A stretch of DNA of 64,000 nucleotides from an uncultured Pelagibacteraceae bacterium. Lineage in GTDB: Bacteria > Pseudomonadota > Alphaproteobacteria > Pelagibacterales > Pelagibacteraceae. The notes beneath the pieces are model-generated. The model had not been told where the DNA came from. It did no database searches and saw only the letters and a list, made by a program, of their open reading frames with translations. Made by a program: the position numbers and the translations under genes. This document shows, one piece after another, positions 24,990 to 34,242 of this stretch. How positions within the stretch are numbered: position 1 is the stretch's first letter; each line of letters opens with the position of its first letter. The stretch spans positions 25,078 through 89,077 of the forward strand of contig CACKYY010000002.1 in the NCBI GenBank assembly GCA_902604525.1, read 5' to 3'.

Positions 24990-25854
24990 TTTCTCTCCTC
25001 AGTTCTGAATATAAATAAGGAATTATTACTGCAGCTACAGCCATAAACATCATCATCGCACTTGCTGCAGATAATCCTACTTGACTTTTATGAAATGCTG
25101 CTTGTGTCATAAATAAAGCTGGCATTGTGGTTGAAATACCTGGTCCACCTTGTGTTAAGGCAACTATAAGATCATAACTTTTAATAGATATATGAACTAA
25201 AATTACAAAACTTGTAAAGAATACAGGCCTCATCATAGGTAGTAATATTTTCCAATAAACAGTAAATAAACCAGCGCCGTCTATTTTTGCAGCTTTTACA
25301 ATTTCATCCTCGACTGACCTTAATCCAGCTAAAAATAAAGCCATTACAAAACCAGCAGATTGCCATACACCTGCTATAACAATGGTGTAAATAGCCATTT
25401 CCCTATTGACCAACCAATCAAAAGTGAAATTTTCAAATCCCCAATCAATAAACATTTTCTGTATTCCAAGAGTTGGATTTAAAATCCATTTCCACGCAGT
25501 TCCAGTAACAATAAATGACAGTGCCATTGGATATAAATAAATTGTTCTTAAGACACCCTCAGCTCTAATTTTTTGATCTAAAAAAATTGCTAAAATTATT
25601 CCTATAACAATGCAAAAAATTAAGAATAAAGCTGTGAAAACTAATAGGTTATCTACCGATATAAGCCATTTTCTTGAAGCCCATAACTTTTCATATTGTC
25701 CAAAACCCCACAACTCATATTTTGGTAAAATTTTTGAATTTGTAAAAGATATATATAAAGTCCAAAGCACAAAACCGTAAACAAACCAACCAATTAGTCC
25801 AACTGCTGGAGCCATTACAATTTTTGGTAAATTTTTTTCTAACCACTTGAACAT
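24979..25854 (-). CDS. Sugar ABC transporter permease (MalF-like)
   Basis: A 291-residue permease with six helices. The EAA loop reads EIVKAAKIDGAGLFTVYWKILLPMMRPV (about 186-213). The track start (25887) would lie inside the terminator hairpin that follows the binding-protein gene; the ATG at 25854 (MFKWLEKN) avoids this and gives a normal N-terminus. Its partners are the MalG-like permease and the CUT1 ATPase downstream. Confidence 0.9.
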   Translation of the reverse strand: MFKWLEKNLPKIVMAPAVGLIGWFVYGFVLWTLYISFTNSKILPKYELWGFGQYEKLWASRKWLISVDNLLVFTALFLIFCIVIGIILAIFLDQKIRAEGVLRTIYLYPMALSFIVTGTAWKWILNPTLGIQKMFIDWGFENFTFDWLVNREMAIYTIVIAGVWQSAGFVMALFLAGLRSVEDEIVKAAKIDGAGLFTVYWKILLPMMRPVFFTSFVILVHISIKSYDLIVALTQGGPGISTTMPALFMTQAAFHKSQVGLSAASAMMMFMAVAAVIIPYLYSELRRENAR

Positions 25855-25871
25855 TGTAAATATTATTTTGA

Positions 25872-25906
25872 TTAAAAAAAAGGCCACTTAGTTAAAAGTG
25901 GCCTTT
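25872..25906 (-). terminator. Attenuating terminator between sugar-binding protein and permeases
   Basis: On the minus strand AAAGGCCACT pairs with AGTGGCCTTT (10 bp, 8-base loop) followed by a T-rich run (TTTTTTTAATC). It lies 15 bases after the binding-protein stop and before the MalF-like start. It would reduce read-through so that the binding protein is more abundant than the membrane parts. Confidence 0.88.
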
Positions 25907-25920
25907 AGATTTTTTATGTA

Positions 25921-27177
25921 TTACATATTAGCTAGAACTGAGTCAGCTAATGCGTTTGCAGCATCTACTGAAGACATATCAGAATTAAAATGTTCTGTAA
26001 TTATATCTTGTAGAGCAGCTTTCATAGTATTACCTTGCGCCATACCATGAGCGAAACTTGGAACTAATCCACCTTTTGCACCTGCAGTTTTGATATCTGC
26101 ATTAGATGTTTTTGCACACTTATCAAATTCATCCATTGATACGTCTAGACGAGCTGGTATTGAACCTTTGTATAGGTTAAAAACTTTTTGAAAGTTCTTA
26201 CCCATCATTAGTTTAGCTAATAACTTTTGACCAGCTTGTTTGTCTGGATCACTAGACTTGTAGAAAATAAAACTATCTACGTTGTATAAGTAACCATTAT
26301 TTGATGGAGTTGCGGCACAATAATAGTCTACACCTGGTGTTTTACCAGCAGCTGTAAATTCTCCTTTAGCCCAATCACCCATAATTTGAAAACCAGCTTT
26401 ACCTTCAATAACCATACCGGTAGCAACGTTCCAGTCTCTTCCTGGACTACCTTCATCAGTATAACCTTGTAGTTTTCTCATTTGATCAAAAACCTTAACT
26501 GTAGTTTCGCTTCTCAAACAACTTTCTTTTAGATCAACATAGCAATTTTTATAGTAGTTATTTCCACCTATACCCATAGCAACTGCTTCAAAAACTGTAG
26601 CATCTTGCCAAGCTTGTCCACCGTGAGCAAAAGGAATTATACCAGCTGCTTGTAACTTATCAGCAGCAGCATTTAATTCATCCCATGTAGTTGGAACTGA
26701 AATACCATTTGAATCAAATACAGCTTTATTCGCCCACATCCAGTCAATTCTATGAATGTTTACTGGAGCTGCACAATAAGGTCCGCTGTTATTTTCACAT
26801 TTATGAATAGCTGCAATCATCGGATCTAATAAATTATCCCAACCTTCAGATTGAGCAATTGAGTCAATATTGTATGGAGCAACTACACCTTCTTGATCAT
26901 ACTCTTGAATTGTAGGACCTTTTATTTGTGAAGCAGATGGAGGATCACCAGCAACAATTCTTGCTTTTAATGCAACGTTAGCAGCGTCTCCACCACCACC
27001 TGTTACAGGCATGTCTAACCATTCACCACCATTAGCAGCAAAATCGTCTTTTAAAACTTTTAAAGCAGCTGCTTCACCACCTGAAGTCCACCAGTGCAAT
27101 ACCTCAATTTTTGGTCCTGCATAAGATGAGGTAGATGTGAATGCAAATGCAATCAAAGCGATTAATAATTTTCTCAT
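25921..27177 (-). CDS. Sugar ABC transporter substrate-binding protein (CUT1, glucose/mannose type)
   Basis: A 418-residue periplasmic binding protein with signal peptide (MRKLLIALIAFAFTSTSSYAG). VLHWWTSGGEAAALKVLKDDF near the mature N-terminus, RIVAGDPPSASQIKG and the FQIMGDWAKGEF region are those of the GtsA/glucose-mannose group. Six cysteines (about 127, 135, 212, 220, 289 and 354) may form disulfides. RBS AGGGAAGATAAG precedes the ATG. It heads the operon and is followed by a terminator. Confidence 0.92.
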   Translation of the reverse strand: MRKLLIALIAFAFTSTSSYAGPKIEVLHWWTSGGEAAALKVLKDDFAANGGEWLDMPVTGGGGDAANVALKARIVAGDPPSASQIKGPTIQEYDQEGVVAPYNIDSIAQSEGWDNLLDPMIAAIHKCENNSGPYCAAPVNIHRIDWMWANKAVFDSNGISVPTTWDELNAAADKLQAAGIIPFAHGGQAWQDATVFEAVAMGIGGNNYYKNCYVDLKESCLRSETTVKVFDQMRKLQGYTDEGSPGRDWNVATGMVIEGKAGFQIMGDWAKGEFTAAGKTPGVDYYCAATPSNNGYLYNVDSFIFYKSSDPDKQAGQKLLAKLMMGKNFQKVFNLYKGSIPARLDVSMDEFDKCAKTSNADIKTAGAKGGLVPSFAHGMAQGNTMKAALQDIITEHFNSDMSSVDAANALADSVLANM

Positions 27178-27366
27178 ATCTTATCTTCCCTTTTTTGTTA
27201 TTTATCGTTTTTTTATAAAATGAGACTATAGGTAGATTATAGACATAAAGTAAATTAAAAAGATTTATTACAACTTAAAGTTGATATTTAATTTTTTAAA
27301 TTTTTTAATCTTTTTTTTTATAAAAAATATATCACTTATTTTATAATTCAATTTAAGATTGAAAAT
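27178..27366 (-). promoter_or_regulatory. Leader/promoter region of the sugar ABC operon
   Basis: This 189-base gap is among the longest in the window. A TATAAT box (27236-27241, minus strand) lies about 59 bases before the binding-protein start; no good -35 box is seen. The rest is A/T runs. I see no tRNA, riboswitch or ORF in it. Confidence 0.35.
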
Positions 27367-28269
27367 TTAATTTTCTACGATTCTACCAAGACGAGCTGCA
27401 CCTCTAACACCACTTGCATCTCCGAATTTAGGTTTGAGGAAAACCCCTTGGTATTCTTTTCCTATAACAAATTTCTTAACCATAGACTCGACTTCACTTA
27501 AAAAATCAATTTCATTTGAAACTCCACCGCCAAATATAAAGGCATCAGGATCCAAAATATTAATAATGCTTGAAAGAGACATGGCTAGATTTACTTTAAA
27601 GTCATCTATAAATCTTTCTGCATCTAAATCATGTTTACGATTTAACTCGAAAATCTCGTTTGTTTTTAAATTTTTTCCATAAAGTTTATTAAATCGTTTA
27701 GCTAATCCTAAACCAGAGATAAAACTTTCAATCTCAGCCTCTCTAGCATTATTTGAGTCAAAATTTTCTTTTTTTGCTGCAAAATATGGAATTTGATTAT
27801 GTCCCCACTCACCCGCTACTCCATTTGGACCAGTTATAATTTGTTTATCAATTACAAGTCCACCTCCAGCTCCTGAACCTAAAATAATACCATAAACTAT
27901 TTTGTAATTTTTTCCTGATCCATCTATTGCTTCAGATAACGCAAAACAATTTGCATCATTTTCGCAAAAAATCTCTTTACCAAGTGCTTTACGTAAATCA
28001 TTTTGAAAGGGTTTTTTTTCTAACCAATAACAATTTGGTGCATTTTTTACCAAACCTGTTTGAGGAGAGTGTATTCCAGGATGACATACCCCAACAGGTA
28101 ATTCCATTTTAAATTCTTTTTCTAATTTTTGACTAATATCTTTAATAGCATTAATTATTGATAAATAATCTTTGGGACATTCAGTCCTGGATCTGTGTTT
28201 CTCTTGACCGTTTTGTTCTAAAACTACAGTTTCTATTTTTGTAGCACCAACATCTATACCTATTTGCAT
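27367..28269 (-). CDS. ROK-family sugar kinase lacking the usual zinc motif
   Basis: A 300-residue ROK kinase (fructokinase/N-acetylhexosamine kinase type). The phosphate loop IGIDVGATKIETVV opens the protein, CENDANCFALSEA holds the catalytic Asp (about 104), and LGSGAGGGLVIDKQIITGPNGVAGEWGHN the glycine-rich sugar-binding part. The ROK zinc signature after GH normally has CxCGxxGC; here that stretch reads NNAREAEIESFISG with no cysteine. It probably phosphorylates the sugar brought in by the ABC system. The 2-base gap to the SDR gene shows one operon. Confidence 0.87.
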   Translation of the reverse strand: MQIGIDVGATKIETVVLEQNGQEKHRSRTECPKDYLSIINAIKDISQKLEKEFKMELPVGVCHPGIHSPQTGLVKNAPNCYWLEKKPFQNDLRKALGKEIFCENDANCFALSEAIDGSGKNYKIVYGIILGSGAGGGLVIDKQIITGPNGVAGEWGHNQIPYFAAKKENFDSNNAREAEIESFISGLGLAKRFNKLYGKNLKTNEIFELNRKHDLDAERFIDDFKVNLAMSLSSIINILDPDAFIFGGGVSNEIDFLSEVESMVKKFVIGKEYQGVFLKPKFGDASGVRGAARLGRIVEN

Positions 28270-28271
28270 AA

Positions 28272-29021
28272 CTAATATGTAGCTCTACCACCGCTTAAGT
28301 CAAAAACAGCAGCTGTTGAAAATGAATTTTCTTCACTAGATAACCATGTTACTAAAGATGCTAATTCCTCAACTTTTGCAAACTTATTTCTTGGGATTTT
28401 TGAAAGCATATAATTGATATGTTCTTCAGTCATTTGATTAAAAATCCTTGTTTTTGCTGCTGCAGGAGTAACACAGTTTACTGCTATATTTTTTTGAGCA
28501 AGCTCTTTTCCTAGTGATTTAGTAAGCCCAATTACTCCAGCTTTTGAAGTACTGTATGCACTGGCATTAGGATTACCTTCTTTACCAGCTATAGATGCTA
28601 TGTTTACAATTCTACCATAATTATTTTTTTCCATGAAAGGAACGACTGCTTTACAGCAATAAAAAACTGCGTTGAGGTTTAAATTTATTACCTTATTCCA
28701 CTCTTCTAAAGGATATTCTGCAACTGTGGTATTCATACCTGCCACACCTGCGTTATTTATAAAAATATCTATTTTTCCGTGCAAATTTTCAATTTTGGTT
28801 AATTTTTCATTAATCTTTTTAAAATCACTTACGTCTACTATTTGATATGATAAATTTTTGGAGTTTACTTTTTCTAAGGCTTTCTTAGCTTCATTTTCAT
28901 CAATATCCCAAATAACAACTTTTGCTCCTGAATCTATAAACCTTTCTGTAATTGCCAAACCAAATCCTTGCGCCCCACCAGTTACTACGGCTACTCTGTT
29001 GTTTATATCAAACTTAATCAT
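28272..29021 (-). CDS. SDR-family oxidoreductase
   Basis: A 249-residue classical short-chain dehydrogenase: TGGAQGFGLAI (about 14-24), NNAGVAGMN, catalytic Ser in NIASIAGKEG and YSTSKAGVIG (about 157-166). DIDENE after strand two suggests NAD. It overlaps tctA by 8 bases, tying it to the tripartite transporter, and leads into the ROK kinase. A sugar or polyol dehydrogenase role is likely, for example for an aldose-to-lactone step. Confidence 0.86.
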   Translation of the reverse strand: MIKFDINNRVAVVTGGAQGFGLAITERFIDSGAKVVIWDIDENEAKKALEKVNSKNLSYQIVDVSDFKKINEKLTKIENLHGKIDIFINNAGVAGMNTTVAEYPLEEWNKVINLNLNAVFYCCKAVVPFMEKNNYGRIVNIASIAGKEGNPNASAYSTSKAGVIGLTKSLGKELAQKNIAVNCVTPAAAKTRIFNQMTEEHINYMLSKIPRNKFAKVEELASLVTWLSSEENSFSTAAVFDLSGGRATY

Positions 29022-30495
29022 ATGAATTTTTTATTTTTTTTGATCTTATTAAAGGAAAAGCAAGTGCAATTAAAGATAAAATAAAGAATGTTAAGGCAAT
29101 GGGTCTAGTTAGAAACATTAGCCAGTTCCCATCAAATATTACAATTGATTGTCTCAAAGTTCCCTCAACAAGTTCACCTAAAATTAATCCAATAATAACT
29201 GGAACAACAGAAAAACCATATCTTCTCATAAAAAAACCAAGCACACCAAAAAACAACATTATCCAAACATCAATTATGGATTGGCTTAATGAGTACGTTC
29301 CACATACTGACACTGCAAAAATCATTGGCCATAAAATTTTATTAGGTACAAGAGTGATTCTTGCAAAAATTTTTGCACCAAAAAAACCGAAAATAAAAAA
29401 TAAAACATTGGCCACAAGCATTGCTCCAAAAATTCCATAAAGGAATTCTGGTTGCTCTTTGAATAAATCTGGTCCAGGTCTTACTCCATGAATAATTAAC
29501 CCTGTTAATATAACTGCAGTAGTTGCACTTCCAGGAATACCAAGTGCTAATGTAGGAACCATAGCGCCACCTGTAGCAGCATTATTTGCTGCCTCGGCAC
29601 CTGCAATTCCCTCTACTGAACCTTTTCCAAATTCTTCAGGATTTTTTGAAAATCTTTTTGCCTCTGAATAACCAATCAAAGATGCAACAGTCCCTCCTTC
29701 TGCTGGTAATACTCCTATAAATGATCCAATTCCACTAGATCTAAGAATTGTTTTCCAGGTTTTTTTATAGTCATCTTTAGTTGGAAGCTTTACCGCTTTT
29801 AGGGCTACTCTCTTAAATACTTGATCAAGTAATGTAGATTGAGTTAACATTTCGCTGATAGCAAATAATCCAACAACAACTGGTATAAATCCTATGCCCA
29901 CTGAAAGTTCATTAATACCATAAGTAAATCTATCTATTGATGTCATGAAATCTTTGCCAACTGTTGAAATTAAAATTCCAAAAGCTCCAGCTATTAAATT
30001 TTTTATTGGACTACCATCTCCGATTGAGGCCAACATTGTTAAACCAAAAATTGCTAAAGCAAAATATTCAGGTTGACCAAATTCGTATGCAAGATTTGCA
30101 AGTATTGGTGCAAAAAATACTAATACAATTACACTAAATATCCCACCAACTGTACTTGAAACCGTTGCCATACCTAAAGCTCTACCCGCCTCACCTTTTT
30201 GAGCCAAAGGATATCCGTCCAAACATGTTGCTGCTGCTGCTGGAGTGCCTGGTGTATTAATAAGTACAGCAGTGATTGCTCCTCCATATGTTCCTGCACA
30301 ATATATAGATGTTAACAAAATAATTGCAGACAATGGATCTAACGTCATCGTAAAAGGCAATATTAATGCACCACCAGTCGTAGGACCTAAACCAGGTAGA
30401 ACTCCTAAAACTAATCCAAATAAAGTTCCAAATAACAAAACTAATAATAGCTTTGAACTAAACAAAGGAGCCATCATTAAAATTAAATTATCCAT
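29014..30495 (-). CDS. tctA: Tripartite tricarboxylate transporter large permease TctA
   Basis: A 493-residue permease with about 12 helices. The two family signatures are duplicated halves: GVLPGLGPTTGGALILPFT near residues 31-50 and GVLPAEGGTVASLIGYSEAKR near 255-275. INTPGTPAAAATCLDGYPLAQKGEAGRALG (about 84-112) is equally characteristic. It imports carboxylates, by sodium or proton gradient, with the periplasmic TctC. A sugar-acid substrate is suggested by the divergent dehydratase gene. Confidence 0.93.
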   Translation of the reverse strand: MDNLILMMAPLFSSKLLLVLLFGTLFGLVLGVLPGLGPTTGGALILPFTMTLDPLSAIILLTSIYCAGTYGGAITAVLINTPGTPAAAATCLDGYPLAQKGEAGRALGMATVSSTVGGIFSVIVLVFFAPILANLAYEFGQPEYFALAIFGLTMLASIGDGSPIKNLIAGAFGILISTVGKDFMTSIDRFTYGINELSVGIGFIPVVVGLFAISEMLTQSTLLDQVFKRVALKAVKLPTKDDYKKTWKTILRSSGIGSFIGVLPAEGGTVASLIGYSEAKRFSKNPEEFGKGSVEGIAGAEAANNAATGGAMVPTLALGIPGSATTAVILTGLIIHGVRPGPDLFKEQPEFLYGIFGAMLVANVLFFIFGFFGAKIFARITLVPNKILWPMIFAVSVCGTYSLSQSIIDVWIMLFFGVLGFFMRRYGFSVVPVIIGLILGELVEGTLRQSIVIFDGNWLMFLTRPIALTFFILSLIALAFPLIRSKKIKNSYD

Positions 30496-30496
30496 C

Positions 30497-31003
30497 TCAA
30501 TAATAGTAAAGATTAGTGATTATTCCAGGAGGAAATCTTAGTCCTAAAATCATTTCAAAAAAAATAAAGACAACTAATGGAAAAATTATACTTACTAGTA
30601 ATAAATAAAAAATTCTTCTTTCGCCCCAATAATAAGAGACAAAAATTGACAATACTGAGATTGCTAGAAAAAAATCTAAATTTTTTGAGATAATTATAAA
30701 AATAATGAAACTCAAAATTGTAAGGAAAAAAGACTTTGGTAAACTTTTTTCCTTTTTCCAAGGTTTTTTAAAAGACAAATAATAAATAATTGAAGTTAAC
30801 GCTATAATTAAGACTAGTAATCCCTTCGGGAATGTTGCTGGTTGAATACCTCTGTTTAAAATTGGTGGAACAGTATCAAATGAAAAAGTTGATATTAGTA
30901 AAATTGCTGAAACTAAAATAATTACAAAAAAAACCTTAAATTCTGTCCTAAAAAAAAAGGGCAAACTTTTGTTTGCCCTTTTTTTATCATGTACATTATT
31001 CAT
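30497..31003 (-). CDS. tctB: Tripartite transporter small permease TctB
   Basis: A 168-residue protein with four membrane helices (about 25-45, 60-78, 90-125 and 130-155), low in conserved residues as usual for TctB. PPILNRGIQPATFPKGLLVLI after the first helix fits the family's PGFFP-type loop. The only ATG in frame is at 31003, yet codons 7-17 coincide with a perfect terminator hairpin, so the start or its translation is unusual. No Shine-Dalgarno is visible before this ATG and no other standard start occurs before the first helix. Confidence 0.8.
   Translation of the reverse strand: MNNVHDKKRANKSLPFFFRTEFKVFFVIILVSAILLISTFSFDTVPPILNRGIQPATFPKGLLVLIIALTSIIYYLSFKKPWKKEKSLPKSFFLTILSFIIFIIISKNLDFFLAISVLSIFVSYYWGERRIFYLLLVSIIFPLVVFIFFEMILGLRFPPGIITNLYYY
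30951..30986 (-). terminator. Strong intrinsic terminator inside the tctB reading frame
   Basis: Arms A7GGGCAAAC and GTTTGCCCT7 form a perfect 15-bp stem with a TTTT loop (AAAA on the minus strand), with a run of T on the exit side. It starts 18 bases inside tctB and about 42 bases after the tctC stop. It would end most transcripts after the binding-protein gene. Confidence 0.88.
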
Positions 31004-31027
31004 ATTGAGAAATGTACTTAATTAAAA

Positions 31028-32002
31028 TTACTTAATGTAACCTAAAGCTTTAAGTTGAGCAGTCATTTCTGCAAGCATAGTTTCCATTTGCTTACCCCAC
31101 TCATCAGCTCCAACAACACTAGTTGAATCAAGACCAATGTCAGTTAAAAAACTTTGGAAATATTTATGCTCCATAGCTTTTATCATTGCATCCTCTAATT
31201 GCTTTTTTCTATCTCCAGGAACACCTTTTTTTGTTACAAAGCCTCTTACTGTAGATAAAACAACTGGAATTCCTAATTCAGTTGCAGTAGGAACATTACT
31301 TAATTTTTCCATTCTATTACTTGCTAAGACAACTGACACACATAATGTACCATCTTCTATTTCAGTAACAGCCTCACCTAAATTTAAAACACCTACATCA
31401 ATATCTCCTTTGATAAGATTAGTTTTAATAGGTCCTACACCTTTATAAGCTACAATTGTTGGATCTGTTAATTTTCCTTTTTTAGTAAAAGCAATAGCAC
31501 TTACATCATCAATACCACCTACGTGTGTTGTTCCATATTTCAATGATTTTGATTTTTGAGCACTAATAAACTTTTTTGCATCTTTGATGTCATTTTTACA
31601 ATTAACAACAAATAATTGAGGATCATCAGTTCCTCTCGCTAGCGGTTGCATATCACTTAATTTAACTTTGGTTTTTCCCAAAGCCATAGATACAGCATGT
31701 CCAGTAGTCCAAGTTAAAGTATGATTTCCATCTGCTGGTAAAGTCATCATATAATCCATAGACGCAGCTCCACCACCACCTTTTTTGTTAACTAATTGCA
31801 TATCTTGTTTTAGATACCTTCTAGTTCTCAATAACATCATTCTAGTAGTTACGTCTGTACCACCACCAAAACCAGCATGTGTAACTGCTTGAATTGGGTG
31901 ACCATCTGCTTTTGCAGATGTAATCATCAATGGAAGTGCTACAATAAAGAATTCAGTCACTAAAAACGCAGCAGCCAAAAACAACTTAAAGCTTTTTTTC
32001 AT
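31028..32002 (-). CDS. tctC: Tripartite transporter substrate-binding protein TctC
   Basis: A 324-residue periplasmic binding protein with a signal peptide ending TSAKADG (about residue 34). HAGFGGGTDVTTRMM (about 42-56) is the substrate loop of Bug/TctC proteins, followed by KGGGGAASMDYM and a YKGVGPIKTNLIKGDIDVGVLN helix region. RBS GAGGGAAATA precedes the ATG. It captures a carboxylate for TctAB; the substrate is not readable. A 69-base divergent region with a palindrome separates it from the pdxA-like gene. Confidence 0.92.
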   Translation of the reverse strand: MKKSFKLFLAAAFLVTEFFIVALPLMITSAKADGHPIQAVTHAGFGGGTDVTTRMMLLRTRRYLKQDMQLVNKKGGGGAASMDYMMTLPADGNHTLTWTTGHAVSMALGKTKVKLSDMQPLARGTDDPQLFVVNCKNDIKDAKKFISAQKSKSLKYGTTHVGGIDDVSAIAFTKKGKLTDPTIVAYKGVGPIKTNLIKGDIDVGVLNLGEAVTEIEDGTLCVSVVLASNRMEKLSNVPTATELGIPVVLSTVRGFVTKKGVPGDRKKQLEDAMIKAMEHKYFQSFLTDIGLDSTSVVGADEWGKQMETMLAEMTAQLKALGYIK

Positions 32003-32023
32003 TATTTCCCTCTTTAGTTAATT

Positions 32024-32037
32024 TATATTTAAATATA
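32024..32037. promoter_or_regulatory. AT palindrome in the tctC / pdxA-like divergent region
   Basis: TATATTTAAATATA is a perfect 14-base palindrome midway between the two divergent genes. It could be an operator for both transcripts, or only a chance AT palindrome in AT-rich DNA. No regulator gene is adjacent. Confidence 0.25.
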
Positions 32038-32071
32038 TAACCATACTCCAACATAAGAGGTAAAGAAAAAA

Positions 32072-33067
32072 ATGTCTGAAAATAAAAACAATATAGCTGT
32101 TTTATTAGGTGACCCGTCAGGAATAGGTCCTGAGTTAATTGTAAAATTACTTGACAACAAAATTTGTAATAAAGCTAATTTAGTTGTTATTGGAGAAAAA
32201 AAAATTTTAGAGGACGGTGAGAAAATTGTTGGAAAAAAAACAAACTTAAAAGTTGTTGAAAATTTTAAAGACATAAATTTTAATGGTGAAAATAAATTTT
32301 TTCTTGATATTTCAAAAGGTGCAAACAGAGATTATAAATTAAGTGAAGTGTCTGCTGAGTCTGGAAAAACAGTATTAGATGCTTTGGAATTAGCTTTAGA
32401 TCTTGCAAAAGAAAAGAAAATTGATGCTATCAATTTTGGTCCAATGAATAAAACTAGTTTGATAATGGGAGGTTGTGAATACAATGACGAACATGATTTT
32501 ATGCAAGCAAAACTTGAGATGAAAGAATTTTGTTGCGAATTTAATGTTGTTGATAATTTTTGGACTGCTAGAGTCACTTCGCACATTCCACTAAAGGATG
32601 TGGCTAAAAATATTACAAAGGAAAATATATTAAAACCAATTAAACTTTTAGATAAAACTTTAAAAATGAGTGGTATTGAAAAACCAAGAGTAGCTGTTCA
32701 AGCACTTAATCCTCATGCTGAATTTGGAAATGAGGAAAAAGATGAAATAATACCTGCTATAGAGGAAGCAAAAAAACTTGGAATTGATGCTGATGGACCA
32801 CTGCCATGTGATACTTCATTTATAACAGCTTTCAAAAATAAGAATCATGATTGTATAGTTGGCATGTATCATGATGCATTACAGTGCGGTTTAAAAGCTT
32901 TTGGATTTGACAGGGGAGTTACAGTTTCTGGTGGATTAAGTGTTCCTGTTACTACACCTGCCCATGGGACTGCTTTTGATATAGCTGGAGAGAATAAAGC
33001 AAATCTAGAGCCAACATTAAATTCTTTTAAATTAGCATTAACAATGGCTGAAAATAAAAATAAATAA
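32072..33067 (+). CDS. PdxA-family dehydrogenase, probably PdxA2-type sugar-acid phosphate dehydrogenase
   Basis: A 331-residue member of the 4-hydroxythreonine-4-phosphate dehydrogenase family. GDPSGIGPE opens the protein; the three metal histidines are in [14 protein letters not shown] and MYHDALQ, and HGTAFDIAG near the end binds NAD. PdxA itself makes pyridoxal phosphate, while PdxA2 proteins oxidise D-threonate/D-erythronate phosphates. Its 1-base overlap (TAATG) with a sugar-acid dehydratase gene favours the catabolic role, but the usual DUF1537 kinase partner is absent. RBS AAGAGGTAAAG is present. Confidence 0.85.
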   Translation: MSENKNNIAVLLGDPSGIGPELIVKLLDNKICNKANLVVIGEKKILEDGEKIVGKKTNLKVVENFKDINFNGENKFFLDISKGANRDYKLSEVSAESGKTVLDALELALDLAKEKKIDAINFGPMNKTSLIMGGCEYNDEHDFMQAKLEMKEFCCEFNVVDNFWTARVTSHIPLKDVAKNITKENILKPIKLLDKTLKMSGIEKPRVAVQALNPHAEFGNEEKDEIIPAIEEAKKLGIDADGPLPCDTSFITAFKNKNHDCIVGMYHDALQCGLKAFGFDRGVTVSGGLSVPVTTPAHGTAFDIAGENKANLEPTLNSFKLALTMAENKNK

Positions 33068-34242
33068 TGTCTAAAATAAAAGAAATTAGAACAAAAGTAT
33101 ATCAATGGAATGGTAAAACTGTTCCACCTCAAAATAATTTTTGTACGAATGCTTCAGATCTTCTATTTGAAAAATCAGATGCAATGGGATCATTTAGATT
33201 TCATGAATGGCTGATATGTGAAATAGAAACTGATGATGGTGTTATTGGAATTGGAAATGCAGCACTAGCTCCACAAATTGCAAAAAAAACTATTGATACT
33301 TATTTAAAACCATTAGTAATTGGTGAAGACCCTTTTGATTACGCTTACATCTGGGAAAAAATGTATAGAAGAACACATGCTTGGGGCCGAAGAGGAATTG
33401 GTATGGTCGCAATCTCAGCAATTGATATAGCGATCTGGGATATAATGGGGAAGGTAACTAAAAAACCAGTATTTAGACTTCTTGGAGGCAGAACAAAAGA
33501 AAAAATCCCTGTCTATGCATCAAAGCTTTATAGCCAACCCATTAAAGCTCTTCAAAAAGAAGCTGAGAGTTACGTAAAGCAGGGTTTTAAAATGTTTAAA
33601 ATGAGATTTGGTTGGGGTCCAAAAGATGGTCCTGATGGTATGAAAAAAAATATTGCGCTTGCTGAAGGCGTCAGAGAAGTAATTGGTGAAGATACAGATT
33701 TGATGATGGAATGCTATATGGGTTGGAACTTAGATTATGCGAAAAGAATGATACCTAAATTAATGAAATTTAATCCAAGATGGCTTGAAGAACCAGTGAT
33801 TGCAGATGATATTCATGGTTATAAAGAATTAAATAAAATGAATATGATACCAATTTCAGGAGGTGAACATGAGTTTAATATATTTGGTTTCAAACAGTTA
33901 CTTGACCTCAAAGCTGTGAGTTATATTCAATATGATAACAATAGAGTGGGAGGTTTTACTGCGGCTCAGAAAATTAATGCTATTGCAGAAGCTCATCAAG
34001 TTCCAGTTATTCCTCATGCAGGACAAATGCATAACTACCACTTAACAATGTCAAATTTTAATTGTCCAATATCAGAATTTTTTCCTGTTCATGACGTTGA
34101 GATTGGAAATGAACTTTTTTACTATATCTTTGAAGGAGATCCGGCTCCTAAGGATGGTTTTATAGATCTAGATGATAATAAACCAGGACTAGGTCTAACA
34201 ATAACTGACAAATATAAATCTGACTTTAAAATTATAGAATAA
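33067..34242 (+). CDS. Enolase-superfamily sugar-acid dehydratase, L-rhamnonate dehydratase-like
   Basis: A 391-residue mandelate racemase/enolase-superfamily protein. The N-terminal capping domain (about 1-135) includes [21 protein letters not shown]. Metal ligands follow in the barrel: [16 protein letters not shown] and SGGEHEFN, with the general-base histidine region [12 protein letters not shown] and SEFFPVHD near 335. This pattern ([16 protein letters not shown]) fits the rhamnonate dehydratase group, which converts acid sugars to 2-keto-3-deoxy acids. The exact sugar acid could also be fuconate, lyxonate or similar. It overlaps the pdxA-like gene by one base. Confidence 0.87.
   Translation: MSKIKEIRTKVYQWNGKTVPPQNNFCTNASDLLFEKSDAMGSFRFHEWLICEIETDDGVIGIGNAALAPQIAKKTIDTYLKPLVIGEDPFDYAYIWEKMYRRTHAWGRRGIGMVAISAIDIAIWDIMGKVTKKPVFRLLGGRTKEKIPVYASKLYSQPIKALQKEAESYVKQGFKMFKMRFGWGPKDGPDGMKKNIALAEGVREVIGEDTDLMMECYMGWNLDYAKRMIPKLMKFNPRWLEEPVIADDIHGYKELNKMNMIPISGGEHEFNIFGFKQLLDLKAVSYIQYDNNRVGGFTAAQKINAIAEAHQVPVIPHAGQMHNYHLTMSNFNCPISEFFPVHDVEIGNELFYYIFEGDPAPKDGFIDLDDNKPGLGLTITDKYKSDFKIIE

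Noticed and set aside
25855-25887. Longer start of the MalF-like permease
   Set aside because: The extra codons lie within the terminator hairpin; ATG 25854 gives a normal permease start.
27178-27366. Small gene or riboswitch in the 189-base gap before the sugar-binding protein
   Set aside because: It contains A/T runs and a TATAAT box but no sensible frame and no known aptamer core.
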